DNA of 64,000 nt from a virus. How positions within the stretch are numbered: the stretch's first letter is position 1; every line of letters starts with the position of its first letter. The translations under genes were made by a program, and so were the position numbers. Under the pieces are notes generated by a model. That model saw nothing but the letters and a program-made list of their open reading frames with translations. It did no database searches and was not told the DNA's origin. The stretch lies in the IMG/VR virus record IMGVR_UViG_3300045800_000023, positions 1-64,000 of that record; one strand, written 5' to 3'. Shown here piece by piece: positions 39,873 to 47,118 of the stretch.

Positions 39873-41327
39873 TTAAAGGTCCCCCAGTGCTCGGGCTCGG
39901 ATAACATCGAACCCCTCTTCGAATTCAAACTTGCCATCAATCCAAACCAGCTTAAGTTCGCTTTGTGTTTCTTGCTCTGGTGTAGCTTGGCTGATTAGCT
40001 CAAGCTTTCCTTTTGCATTCTTAAGGACGGCCAGTCGCCCCTTAGCAGAATTCTTCATACCATTGTCAGTTACGGGCTTCTTGAAGATATCGTAGCCCTT
40101 ACCGTCAATTTGGACCCACGTAGCCTTCATGGCAAAACCAAAGGTATCCCGCGTTACGTATTGATAACAGTATGACCCAATCCCTAAAACCATATTCCCT
40201 GAAGCAAACCCCTTCTTGGCCAAACCTGCACAAATTGCCTCAGCCCGCTCAAACGTAATAGAATCACCATAGATACAGCCAATGTGGCTGTCCAGTAGTC
40301 TGTGCCCAGTAGCCGTTTCCGTGCCACCAAAGACGTCCCAGAGGCATTCCACGACACCTTTGTAAGCAGGACTGTTTACGGCAGCTTCAGGGTCACCGCA
40401 AATGATCTTAACGGGGTCTCCACTGTCAGGACGAATGACAACCTTACCATCACGCGCCACGATTCTTGTCTTGAGGGCTGGCAAAATCTTGGTCAATACC
40501 GCCCAAAGGTCCCAGGTGTCAGAAACGATACTAACAATACCTGAGGGATAAAGGTCTAGCAAGCGTTCGAAGGTTTGCTGTTCCGACATTTCGCCACCAG
40601 CGCACATGACGCTGTGCTCAGTTGCCGCAACGCTTCCTCCGATAAAGTAATCTGAAGGTGGGGCGTAATAATCCTCAATCAGATCGAGGGCAGGTACTGT
40701 ATCTGTCCCAGTAAAGTACAACAAGTGCCCGGCCCCAGACAAAGCAGCCGCTTCAGGGCTGGCCATACCACGAAAGCTAAAGTCGTGCCCCTGCCAACCC
40801 ACAAATCCGTTTGGGCTACCAGTAAGCTTAGCCTTCTCGTTCAACAGCTTGCGCATCTTTGATGCCGTAGTTGCGGAAGTACAAGGCATCCAAAGAACAC
40901 AAGACATAATCGTCTCAAAGTAGTTGACCAACCAGGCAAAATCCTTGTGGGTGTTTTCAACTGTCAGCATTGGACAACGAAGAGGAACCTTGGAGCCTTC
41001 CTTAACCGCACTGAACTTAAGCGGTAGATACCCTAGGTTGTGAAGGGCTCGAATGTGGTCTGAGCCAATTTGATTGGGGCCCAGGTACCCATTAACCCGC
41101 TTGGTATACCGGTCGCATACTTCATCCACATTAGAAGCAAAGAACTTGTCCCATTCAGCCATCATATACTTCTTGAGGAAAAACTGAAGACCAAAGAACA
41201 CTACTTCGTTCTGGCCCTCAATCCTTGACATTCGTGGTGTCCAGTTGCTGTATACAAATTCCGTACATGTAGGGTATTGGCGCCTATGGTCAAATTTGTA
41301 TCCGTCAATTGCTGTTTCTGCCTTCAT
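39873..41327 (-). CDS. Nicotinamide phosphoribosyltransferase-like enzyme (NAMPT/Namat-type)
   Basis: This 484-residue protein starts TAIDGYKFDHRRQYP and contains SNWTPRMSR, FGLQFFLKKY, GHDFSFRGM, FTGTDTVPALDL, ATEHSVMCAGG, SIVSDTWDLW, VIRPDSGDP and GIGSYCYQYVTRDTFGFAMK, all typical of NAMPT/NadV (full length, catalytic His in ATEHS). The known reaction joins nicotinamide and PRPP to NMN; phage relatives can instead use ADPR-pyrophosphate. It is translationally coupled (TAATG) to the PRPP-synthetase-like gene upstream, forming an NAD-synthesis pair. Which substrate it uses cannot be decided here. Confidence 0.85.
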   Translation of the reverse strand: MKAETAIDGYKFDHRRQYPTCTEFVYSNWTPRMSRIEGQNEVVFFGLQFFLKKYMMAEWDKFFASNVDEVCDRYTKRVNGYLGPNQIGSDHIRALHNLGYLPLKFSAVKEGSKVPLRCPMLTVENTHKDFAWLVNYFETIMSCVLWMPCTSATTASKMRKLLNEKAKLTGSPNGFVGWQGHDFSFRGMASPEAAALSGAGHLLYFTGTDTVPALDLIEDYYAPPSDYFIGGSVAATEHSVMCAGGEMSEQQTFERLLDLYPSGIVSIVSDTWDLWAVLTKILPALKTRIVARDGKVVIRPDSGDPVKIICGDPEAAVNSPAYKGVVECLWDVFGGTETATGHRLLDSHIGCIYGDSITFERAEAICAGLAKKGFASGNMVLGIGSYCYQYVTRDTFGFAMKATWVQIDGKGYDIFKKPVTDNGMKNSAKGRLAVLKNAKGKLELISQATPEQETQSELKLVWIDGKFEFEEGFDVIRARALGDL

Positions 41328-42190
41328 TAGTAATTTCCTCCCATAAGTCGTTCACAAATTTCAATAACTTTTACCCCTGGGATTGTCTCGGGGCTGTTTA
41401 CAATCGAATCGGTAGTGTACACGTTTTCGAACACCTTTAGCAAGGACTTTGTTCCTTTACTGAAGATGCCGTGAGTTACAAAAAGGTCGGCCTTGATTTC
41501 TAGCTGAAGGAGTTTTTCTCCCAGCCCCAAGAATGTTCCGCCGCCATCACAAATGTCATCAACCACAAGGACCTTCTTACCAGCCTCACAGGCAAATGGC
41601 TCAACCCCAAAGCCAGAGATAGAACCGTCTATAACGCTACGTGTCTTCCAAGCATGAACCAGGGGAACCTTCCAAGCTTTAGCGAATCTGCTAGCTCGCT
41701 TTTCAGCTCCTGCATCTGGGCTGACTACCGCACAGTATAGATTATTACAATCCCAGAATGGAGAATAAGCCTGGCAAACAATGTCACTGTGAACAACCTT
41801 GCAATTATTGATAAGCCCGGAAATTACCTCAGAATGTGGATCCAGGATTGTCACTTGAGAAAATCGCCGCTCATTAATCATATTGGCGATTGACTTGGCC
41901 GTAAAAAGAAAGTCCCCGGTATCGTTCAGCCGGTCTTGCCTGGCTCCAGGGACACAGGGAAGAATAAGGTCTAGAAAATTGCCTCCACGCCACTTCCAGG
42001 CATCAATGAAGAACATTGCGGACATAAAATCCGTCATATGGAACGGCCTGACTACAATAGCCTCTAGGAAGGTCTTCTTGGGGTCTAGGTTTGTCTTTAG
42101 GATTGGAACATTGTCGGGATAAACACTACAATCCAGATGGTGGACCCCGCCTTGGTTATCTACTGCATATACATGTGAAAAGTTGGTCAT
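41327..42190 (-). CDS. PRPP-synthetase-like pyrophosphokinase (Prs/Adps-type)
   Basis: This 287-residue protein retains the family core: PGARQDR (residues 81-87), TILDPHS (114-120), VVSPDAGAEKRASR (155-168) and the PRPP loop VVDDICDGGGT (209-219). It transfers pyrophosphate from ATP to a ribose 5-phosphate group. Classical enzymes make PRPP; phage homologues in NAD-reconstitution operons phosphorylate ADP-ribose. The N-terminus is shorter than in bacterial Prs (about 310 residues). It directly precedes the NAMPT-like gene. Confidence 0.82.
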   Translation of the reverse strand: MTNFSHVYAVDNQGGVHHLDCSVYPDNVPILKTNLDPKKTFLEAIVVRPFHMTDFMSAMFFIDAWKWRGGNFLDLILPCVPGARQDRLNDTGDFLFTAKSIANMINERRFSQVTILDPHSEVISGLINNCKVVHSDIVCQAYSPFWDCNNLYCAVVSPDAGAEKRASRFAKAWKVPLVHAWKTRSVIDGSISGFGVEPFACEAGKKVLVVDDICDGGGTFLGLGEKLLQLEIKADLFVTHGIFSKGTKSLLKVFENVYTTDSIVNSPETIPGVKVIEICERLMGGNY

Positions 42191-42205
42191 GTCGGGTATC
42201 CTAAT

Positions 42206-42496
42206 CTACTTGACGATTTTGGTCAAGTCTTTTTTGAACAAACCAGCCACGGGGCTATAGATCCTAACCAACAAAGGTGTGTCTGGGCGGTCTCGTTTGT
42301 CGTGGCTATCACAAATCTTGTTCCAAAGTACAACTGCGTCAAAAAGCGTTTTCTTCTCAGCGACCCAAGCAAAACTACACCTTGCGTTAGAACAAAAAAT
42401 CGCTTTGATATCCTTAGGCTTAAACGAAAGCCCCCAACTTGAACCACACTTTGGACAGTTCTGAGGCTCTTCCCAGTTGATTAGATTAGGAGACAT
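42206..42496 (-). CDS. Lar-like zinc-finger protein
   Basis: About 96 residues. CPKCGSSWGLSF..., a second pair CSNARCSFAW and the closing AVVLWNKI match the C-x-x-C...W-N layout of Lar-type restriction-alleviation proteins common in phages. An antirestriction role is known for Rac Lar but not for most homologues. The ATG at 42496 is the first good start; a TTG at 42520 is also in frame. Confidence 0.6.
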   Translation of the reverse strand: MSPNLINWEEPQNCPKCGSSWGLSFKPKDIKAIFCSNARCSFAWVAEKKTLFDAVVLWNKICDSHDKRDRPDTPLLVRIYSPVAGLFKKDLTKIVK

Positions 42497-42525
42497 AGTG
42501 GCAATACTCGAAGAGTTCAAGTAAC

Positions 42526-42531
42526 AATCTT
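42526..42531 (+). promoter_or_regulatory. Late-type AATCTT element of an HNH gene
   Basis: AATCTT lies exactly 6 bases (ATAACC) before the ATG at 42538, with no Shine-Dalgarno sequence. A TTGAAC box on the other strand sits 5 bases away, as in the back-to-back units, but its -10 box would overlap the ATG at 42496. Confidence 0.5.
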
Positions 42532-42537
42532 ATAACC

Positions 42538-43155
42538 ATGACAACTCCTGACAATACTAAACAGTGCTCTAAATGTAAACGAGAAAAACCTGTGTCCGAA
42601 TTTCACAACACAAAAAGATCCAAGGACGGCAAGGCCTCCTGGTGTAAGGTGTGTATGGCTATTCGGTATCTGGAAAACAAGGATAAGGTCGCTCAAAAAA
42701 ACAAGGAAAATTCAACCTCGATTTCTGTTAGAATGAAAGCTTGGAGGGCGGCCAATCGGTTAAAGATAAAAGAAAACAAGAAAAGATGGGACCAAGAAAA
42801 CAAGAATTGGATAAACACTCAACAGAGAGAGCGCAGAGCCACGGACATAAACTTCAGGATAGCCGAATCATTACGCAAAAGAGTGTGGAAATCGGTAAGG
42901 AAAGGGAAAAGGGCTGGCTCTGCGATTAGAGACTGCGGGTGTTCTGTAGGGTTTCTGCGAAGTTATTTAGAATCTAAGTTCCTCCCTGGGATGACCTGGG
43001 ACAATTGGGGGCCGAAAGGTTGGCACATTGACCATATCACGCCACTGGTCGCCTTTGACTTGACAGAAAAAGACCAGTTTCTTGCAGCCTGCCATTACAC
43101 TAATTTACAGCCTCTATGGTGGAAAGACAACCTTAGCAAGTCAGCAAAATTCTAG
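42538..43155 (+). CDS. HNH endonuclease with N-terminal zinc finger
   Basis: This 205-residue protein has an N-terminal CSKCKREKPVSEF...CKVC zinc finger, a basic helical middle and a C-terminal HNH-like core (GWHIDHITPLVAFDL...HYTNLQPLWWKDNLSKS). It is a paralogue of the gene at 59172. It sits alone on the plus strand among minus-strand genes and overlaps the next gene by 4 bases, the pattern of a mobile homing-endonuclease gene. Confidence 0.8.
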   Translation: MTTPDNTKQCSKCKREKPVSEFHNTKRSKDGKASWCKVCMAIRYLENKDKVAQKNKENSTSISVRMKAWRAANRLKIKENKKRWDQENKNWINTQQRERRATDINFRIAESLRKRVWKSVRKGKRAGSAIRDCGCSVGFLRSYLESKFLPGMTWDNWGPKGWHIDHITPLVAFDLTEKDQFLAACHYTNLQPLWWKDNLSKSAKF

Positions 43156-44240
43156 ACACAGCCCACAATCCGCATGTAAGAGTCTGTTGTTATTTTAGCG
43201 GAGGACAAAGCTTGAGTTACCGATGCCCCCGTTTTCCGCATCTGGAACAGAATCGACGAATAAGGATACGCGGTCGCGACTGAGGCAAATTCTTTTTGGG
43301 ATATTCTATCCTTTATACTGTTGTAGGTCTTACCGATGGTCTCTACGGTATCCACATGTTTTTGTTGAATTTCTTCAAAAATATCCAGAAGAGTTGGGAA
43401 CGACGATATGGCTATTTTTAGTTCACTATACTCGCCCTTGCGGATTACCTCGCACATGCGCTTCTTGGACAACGAGTCCTTGGCATGATGCAGCATAACG
43501 TAGGCCGGTGACTTGATTTTGACCCGGTTAAAGTGGCTGTCCACTACAACGAACCCCTCGTGCTCCAAAGGGTTGAGCCCCTCAGCCGCCTTGATGCAAT
43601 CTTCAATAGAATTGAGGGGGTAGACCTTGACAGAATTGAAGGCTTCCGGTTGTAAGGATACAGAAACCTCCTTAAGGGTATTCTTGTTTCGTCCACCGAT
43701 AAGGTGTAGGGACGCTTCTTTGTGGTCTACCACGACTCGGTTGAGAGGCCCGGTAAGCTCAAAGGCGTAAGAAAAATCTGTCCCCAGCCATTCTGTCTTG
43801 CACCCCTGCTTCTCCCAGGTTTTCCAAAACAATTCTTCAAAGGTCTTGCCGTAATCACCTACCTGGCCGCTTGCGTCTGGAGTGCCAGAGGTTGCGACGT
43901 GCCAATCGTCGTCATAGTAATACAGTTGACACAACGATCCATCTTCTTTAGCCTGTACCTCAGCCGTAGACCAATCGATTTTGGCAGCGAGGGGCTCCCC
44001 ATAGTTGAAGAACTTCCTGAAGGTATAGCAGATTACCTTCCAGTTGTCTTTTTCGTCCAGGATGATGCCTCGGGCCTCCTGGACAATTGGCTCCTTGAAG
44101 TCAGACTCGATTTGGCTATACTTGAACAAACAGAGCTGGTTATATCCAGAATGCCGCTTGCAGTCAATCGAATACAGCTCCTTGAGCTTTTCAATGCCGT
44201 TAGGCGTATTGCGCAAGAATTTTTGGATTTCGAGTTCCAT
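43152..44240 (-). CDS. T4 Rnl1-like RNA ligase
   Basis: This 362-residue protein has the Rnl1 hallmark FRKFFNYGE, then motif I KEDGSL (adenylated lysine), YAFELTGPLNRVV (III), HEGFVVVD (IV) and VKIKSPAYV (V). T4 Rnl1 repairs tRNA cut in the anticodon loop by host defence nucleases. It has its own promoter whose -10 box ends 6 bases before the ATG. Neighbours are a phosphoesterase, an Rnl2-like ligase and tRNA genes, consistent with RNA repair. Confidence 0.85.
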   Translation of the reverse strand: MELEIQKFLRNTPNGIEKLKELYSIDCKRHSGYNQLCLFKYSQIESDFKEPIVQEARGIILDEKDNWKVICYTFRKFFNYGEPLAAKIDWSTAEVQAKEDGSLCQLYYYDDDWHVATSGTPDASGQVGDYGKTFEELFWKTWEKQGCKTEWLGTDFSYAFELTGPLNRVVVDHKEASLHLIGGRNKNTLKEVSVSLQPEAFNSVKVYPLNSIEDCIKAAEGLNPLEHEGFVVVDSHFNRVKIKSPAYVMLHHAKDSLSKKRMCEVIRKGEYSELKIAISSFPTLLDIFEEIQQKHVDTVETIGKTYNSIKDRISQKEFASVATAYPYSSILFQMRKTGASVTQALSSAKITTDSYMRIVGCV

Positions 44241-44246
44241 GTAGGT

Positions 44247-44274
44247 ATCTTACTCTCATCTGGCTAGATGTCAA
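44247..44274 (-). promoter_or_regulatory. sigma70-like leaderless promoter of the Rnl1-like gene
   Basis: On the minus strand TTGACA and TAAGAT are separated by 16 bases; 6 bases (ACCTAC) separate the -10 box from the ATG at 44240. Confidence 0.7.
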
Positions 44275-45013
44275 TAATTTTCGGCTCCCAAAAAGCAGGT
44301 AGCTCGTGGATGTACCCAGCTGGATTAGAAACAATCCGGGTATTTCCAATCTTGTAGTCCACCGGTTCATGGCTGTGGCCGTGTACGAAGGCTAAAATAT
44401 GACTGTCGGCAATCAGTTCATCATTGTCGAACCCAACGAAGAACCGGTTGATAGAGCTTCGGCGGTATTTTGGATGGACAGAGCTGGAGCTAGGCAAATG
44501 ATGCGACACGACGATACAAGGTTCGTCTTTGATACCGTGCAACAAAATGTCGAATCTTTCGTTCCTGCGGTAAATCTCTGGCTCCAGGCCTTGGATATAC
44601 CCAAAATCGTTCATCAAGTCTTTGTAGTACCTATGGTCTGGTGCATCTGGGAACCACAGGGTCCCTGCCAACATAGAAAGGTTTCCTAATGCTGGAATAT
44701 CTTGGCTAGTCAGGATTTTGGCCCTGGAAGCAACTGTTAGGTTGGGTATTTTGTCAGGAAGTTTGTGAGCTTTGATGTCAACTTCAGTAATTGATGCACT
44801 GTAGCATTCGTGGTTACCCAGTACATAGAGAACATGCCTCGATTTGGCACAGATTTCTCTAAGATTTAGCTTCCACCTCCAATGGTCAGCTTGGGACAAA
44901 TCCCCAGCAATGACGGTAAGGTCGCAATCGGGTACAACCAACTGCGACACAAACTCTTCCCCACCGTCTCGGTGCATGTCCAGGTGGAGGTCGGAAAGTA
45001 GACAAATTTTCAT
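44264..45013 (-). CDS. Metallophosphoesterase
   Basis: This 249-residue protein has the full calcineurin-like motif set: DLHLD, AGDLSQ, LGNHE, VSHHLP and HGHSH, which bind two metal ions. Substrate is unknown; phage relatives act as phosphodiesterases or phosphatases on nucleic acids or nucleotides. It lies between two RNA ligase genes, so trimming 2',3'-cyclic phosphate or other RNA-end processing is a testable idea. The promoter leaves a 6-base gap before the ATG. Confidence 0.85.
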   Translation of the reverse strand: MKICLLSDLHLDMHRDGGEEFVSQLVVPDCDLTVIAGDLSQADHWRWKLNLREICAKSRHVLYVLGNHECYSASITEVDIKAHKLPDKIPNLTVASRAKILTSQDIPALGNLSMLAGTLWFPDAPDHRYYKDLMNDFGYIQGLEPEIYRRNERFDILLHGIKDEPCIVVSHHLPSSSSVHPKYRRSSINRFFVGFDNDELIADSHILAFVHGHSHEPVDYKIGNTRIVSNPAGYIHELPAFWEPKIIDI

Positions 45014-45019
45014 GGGCCT

Positions 45020-45047
45020 ACACTACCAGGATCTAAAGAATTGTCAA
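45020..45047 (-). promoter_or_regulatory. sigma70-like leaderless promoter of the phosphoesterase gene
   Basis: On the minus strand TTGACA and TAGTGT are separated by 16 bases; the -10 box ends 6 bases before the ATG at 45013. Confidence 0.65.
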
Positions 45048-45928
45048 TCCTTGATAATGCTCAAATGCTGCTTAAACAGCTTGGCCGTCCTGTTACCAAT
45101 TTCCTTGCGTAGGGGCATGGTATCAACAACTTCGCCGTCAGATTCTCTTAAGACATCTTCTGTCATTCGAGCAATTACGTCCTTGGTCCTTTCGATGCTG
45201 ATACTCTCGGTCTCTCCCATCTTGTCGAGTATGTGCTCAAGGCGCATCGGGGTAACCCATTCATCAATGATTAGAGCTACGCCTTCAAGAACCCGTCGTT
45301 TTTCCTCAGATTCAACGGTCCTTACAGACTTGGTCTCACGAAATTCTTCCCGCTTGTGCTTACAAATGATGCGGGAATTTTCATCCGTACCATAGGAGAA
45401 TTCCATCAAGGGCCTGGCGACGATACCTTCACGCAGCTTGTCATTGCCGCAGCCGTTCCTGATGGCCTGCACTGAAAAAGCATCGCGTTCTGCGTCAAGA
45501 GCTTCGACCGTGGCCGGTACCCTCTTGTAATGAACAAACTCCAGGCCCAGGTTGTTGGCGTACTGTTCAGCTCTCGGGACCTCAAGCCACCTTTCGGCAA
45601 CCCAGGCATCAAAAGCGATGAACTTTAGAGAAGGCCCATAGGTAGCAGACATTCTCTGCATCTTGCCGCCATATGCTTCACCATACAAAGTGAACTTTGT
45701 GTAGCCGATGCTCTTGATTTTTTCAAGGAGTTCTTCCTGGTTGAACAGCTTCACGAATTCCTCGTACTTGGCCCCTCCAGAGAAGAAACGAAGCTGGCTT
45801 CCTTCGGGCTTTTCGACGTCATAAGAGACATGAGCGGAGGTTCCATGAATTTTTTCAAGAGCGTAGCATTCCTTGAACAGGAGGATGTTTTTTGACGCAT
45901 AGAGATTTTTAATGTGTAAGTAACCCAT
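45044..45928 (-). CDS. T4 Rnl2-like RNA ligase
   Basis: This 294-residue protein starts at the ATG at 45928 (AAGGAG upstream). Motif I EKIHGTSAH matches the Rnl2 type, with YGEAYGGKMQ (III), EGIVARP (IV) and ICKHKREEF (V). Rnl2-type ligases seal nicks in double-stranded RNA. A 90-residue C-terminal helical domain follows. It lies directly downstream of a tRNA cluster on the same strand, so it may be co-transcribed with the tRNAs. Confidence 0.83.
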   Translation of the reverse strand: MGYLHIKNLYASKNILLFKECYALEKIHGTSAHVSYDVEKPEGSQLRFFSGGAKYEEFVKLFNQEELLEKIKSIGYTKFTLYGEAYGGKMQRMSATYGPSLKFIAFDAWVAERWLEVPRAEQYANNLGLEFVHYKRVPATVEALDAERDAFSVQAIRNGCGNDKLREGIVARPLMEFSYGTDENSRIICKHKREEFRETKSVRTVESEEKRRVLEGVALIIDEWVTPMRLEHILDKMGETESISIERTKDVIARMTEDVLRESDGEVVDTMPLRKEIGNRTAKLFKQHLSIIKD

Positions 45929-45954
45929 TGTGTCATACTCCTTGATGCGGTGTG

Positions 45955-46029
45955 TAGAGGTGGTGAGAATTGCACTCACGAATTTCCCGATTATAGATCG
46001 GGAGCCTTCGACTACTTGGCCACACCTCA
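45955..46029 (-). tRNA. tRNA with TAT anticodon by position (irregular, C33)
   Basis: The acceptor TGAGGTG/CACCTCT pairs except T1-T72. The D-arm is GCC-N11-GGC, the anticodon arm CCCGA-TCTATAA-TCGGG and the T-arm GTGAG-TGCAATT-CTCAC. By position the anticodon is TAT (Ile) but base 33 is C rather than U; reading T as base 33 would give CTA. The T-loop has TGC in place of TTC. Identity is uncertain. Confidence 0.55.
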
Positions 46030-46030
46030 G

Positions 46031-46104
46031 TAACCCCGGCCAGAATTGCACTGGCAACCCCAAATTTAGGAAATTTGTACTCTATCTAATTGAGCTACGG
46101 AGTT
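46031..46104 (-). tRNA. tRNA-Arg(CCT)
   Basis: The acceptor AACTCCG/CGGGGTT is fully paired (with wobble), discriminator A. The D-arm is GCTC-N9-GAGT, the anticodon arm CAAAT-TTCCTAA-ATTTG, the variable loop GGGTT and the T-arm GCCAG-TGCAATT-CTGGC. It reads AGG. CCA is not encoded. Confidence 0.88.
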
Positions 46105-46112
46105 GAATCTAG

Positions 46113-46186
46113 AGGCCCTGGTTGGATTCGAACCAAAGTGACGGGTTTTGCAGACCCGCGCCTAAACCAGGCTCGACCACAGGACC
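46113..46186 (-). tRNA. tRNA-Cys(GCA)
   Basis: The acceptor GGTCCTG/CAGGGCC is paired with one wobble, discriminator T. The anticodon arm is CGGGT-CTGCAAA-ACCCG. The T-arm has loop TTCGAAT on a four-pair stem. The D-stem is short (GTC/GGC). Confidence 0.8.
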
Positions 46187-46285
46187 AAAAATAAGAGCAG
46201 GCGATTAACCACTATCTTACAGCCTTCCGTATACGAGCGTATCTTGGTTGGCCGTCAGGAATTGAACACTGAGTTCCCGCTTTGT
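46187..46285 (-). other. Spacer with T-arm-like fragment
   Basis: No protein gene fits. On the minus strand TCAGTG-TTCAATT-CCTGA resembles a T-arm with an extra base, followed by CGGCCAAC, but no matching 5' acceptor or anticodon arm is found. A further hairpin, ATACGCTCGTAT, lies nearby. Possibly a decayed tRNA. Confidence 0.25.
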
Positions 46286-46424
46286 GATATGAATGGGAGT
46301 CGAACCCAGCCGGAAATATCTTACTCTTAAAGCTACATCTCCCCGGTTTTGATGACCTGAATCTAGCGGCGTTCCTTCCGCGTCGTCATTCAGAACAAAG
46401 CAGACCTCTCTGCCAGTTCATATC
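46285..46424 (-). ncRNA. tRNA-like RNA of 140 bases
   Basis: The ends pair perfectly as an acceptor stem (GATATGA with TCATATC), and a canonical T-arm (CTGGG-TTCGACT-CCCAT) directly precedes the 3' strand. A D-arm-like GCAG-N6-CTGC lies near the 5' end. The middle is about 65 bases longer than in a tRNA: one helix CTGAAT/ATTCAG enclosing GCGG/CCGC, and one CCGGGGA/TTTCCGG arm. A promoter lies 23 bases upstream. It is either a tRNA with insertions or a tRNA mimic. Confidence 0.45.
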
Positions 46425-46447
46425 GTTATTTTGTTTTCAATTCGTGT

Positions 46448-46476
46448 ATACTACCTCAGGACCTGTTTCTTGTCAA
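46448..46476 (-). promoter_or_regulatory. sigma70-like promoter of the second tRNA cluster
   Basis: On the minus strand TTGACA and TAGTAT are separated by 17 bases; the tRNA-like RNA begins 23 bases downstream. Confidence 0.6.
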
Positions 46477-46479
46477 CTT

Positions 46480-46659
46480 TTATTTTCCCCAAACTTTGTC
46501 AAGCTCTTCTTCGGTCAAATCGACCATTTTTCCATCGACTACTTTAACATAGTGGCCACAGCCCTGCCGAAGCTTTCCTGGAACCGCGTCATAATCGCCA
46601 GACTCCAGGCCCCTAATCAAGGCCTCTACCATATCTATATAAGCGGCCTTGCCGGTCAT
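46480..46659 (-). CDS. Hypothetical 59-residue protein
   Basis: MTGKAAYIDMVEALIRGLES... then CGHYVKVVDGKMVDLTEEEL. The start overlaps the stop of the HAD-like gene (TAATG). The composition is coherent and acidic, which supports coding on this strand. Family not recognised. Confidence 0.6.
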   Translation of the reverse strand: MTGKAAYIDMVEALIRGLESGDYDAVPGKLRQGCGHYVKVVDGKMVDLTEEELDKVWGK

Positions 46660-47111
46660 TAAGAGTGTTGTTGTCGAATGATCGAGTTTAGGTGGAACTT
46701 AACGCTACGCAAAATATCTCCTTCTGTGTACTTTGGATTTTGCTCCAATTCATCTATCATCTTAGCCAGCCGTTCTTCTCGGGTTAGCCCAGTGTTGATA
46801 TCGATGTGTTCTGCTCGGTCGTCATAGAGTACATCGAACATTGTCTTTTGGCAAGTAACTTCTAACTCCTGCCCCAAATGCTTAACGCACCAATCCTTAA
46901 CGGCCCTGGTCGAGGCCTCTACGTCGGCAAGCTTGGTGTACCTGGAATCAGGGCTAATGCGGGCCGTAAAAATAGTTACCTTGTCACCGTTAGCCAGCCA
47001 GCCTTTGACCTTTTCTAGCATTGCCGGGATAGGATCTCCAATATGAGTTGCGCCCCTCCATTCATCAAAATGAGCTAATGTTCTGTCTAGATCTACAAAT
47101 CGTTCTCTCAT
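46659..47111 (-). CDS. HAD-like phosphatase
   Basis: This 150-residue protein starts at the ATG at 47111 with AGGAGACTC upstream. The N-terminus FVDLDRTLAHFDEW has the DxD of HAD motif I (nucleophile and acid/base aspartates). VTIFTAR is motif II, and VLYDDRAEH the acidic motif IV. The cap insertion is small. Substrate unknown; close to RNA ligases and tRNAs, a 3'-phosphatase role is possible but unproven. Confidence 0.75.
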   Translation of the reverse strand: MRERFVDLDRTLAHFDEWRGATHIGDPIPAMLEKVKGWLANGDKVTIFTARISPDSRYTKLADVEASTRAVKDWCVKHLGQELEVTCQKTMFDVLYDDRAEHIDINTGLTREERLAKMIDELEQNPKYTEGDILRSVKFHLNSIIRQQHS

Positions 47112-47118
47112 GAGTCTC

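Noticed and set aside
45955-46029. Amber suppressor tRNA (CTA) implying stop-codon recoding
   Set aside because: The CTA reading requires moving the anticodon one position in the loop. Genes here end cleanly at TAG, TAA and TGA, with neighbours starting right at those stops, so no recoding is supported.
46285-46424. tmRNA or a tRNA with a group I intron
   Set aside because: At 140 bases it is too short for either. No tag-peptide reading frame or group I core elements are visible.
46444-46662. Plus-strand 72-residue reading frame
   Set aside because: The minus-strand 59-residue frame has a start coupled to the HAD-like gene and better composition; the plus-strand frame is its shadow.
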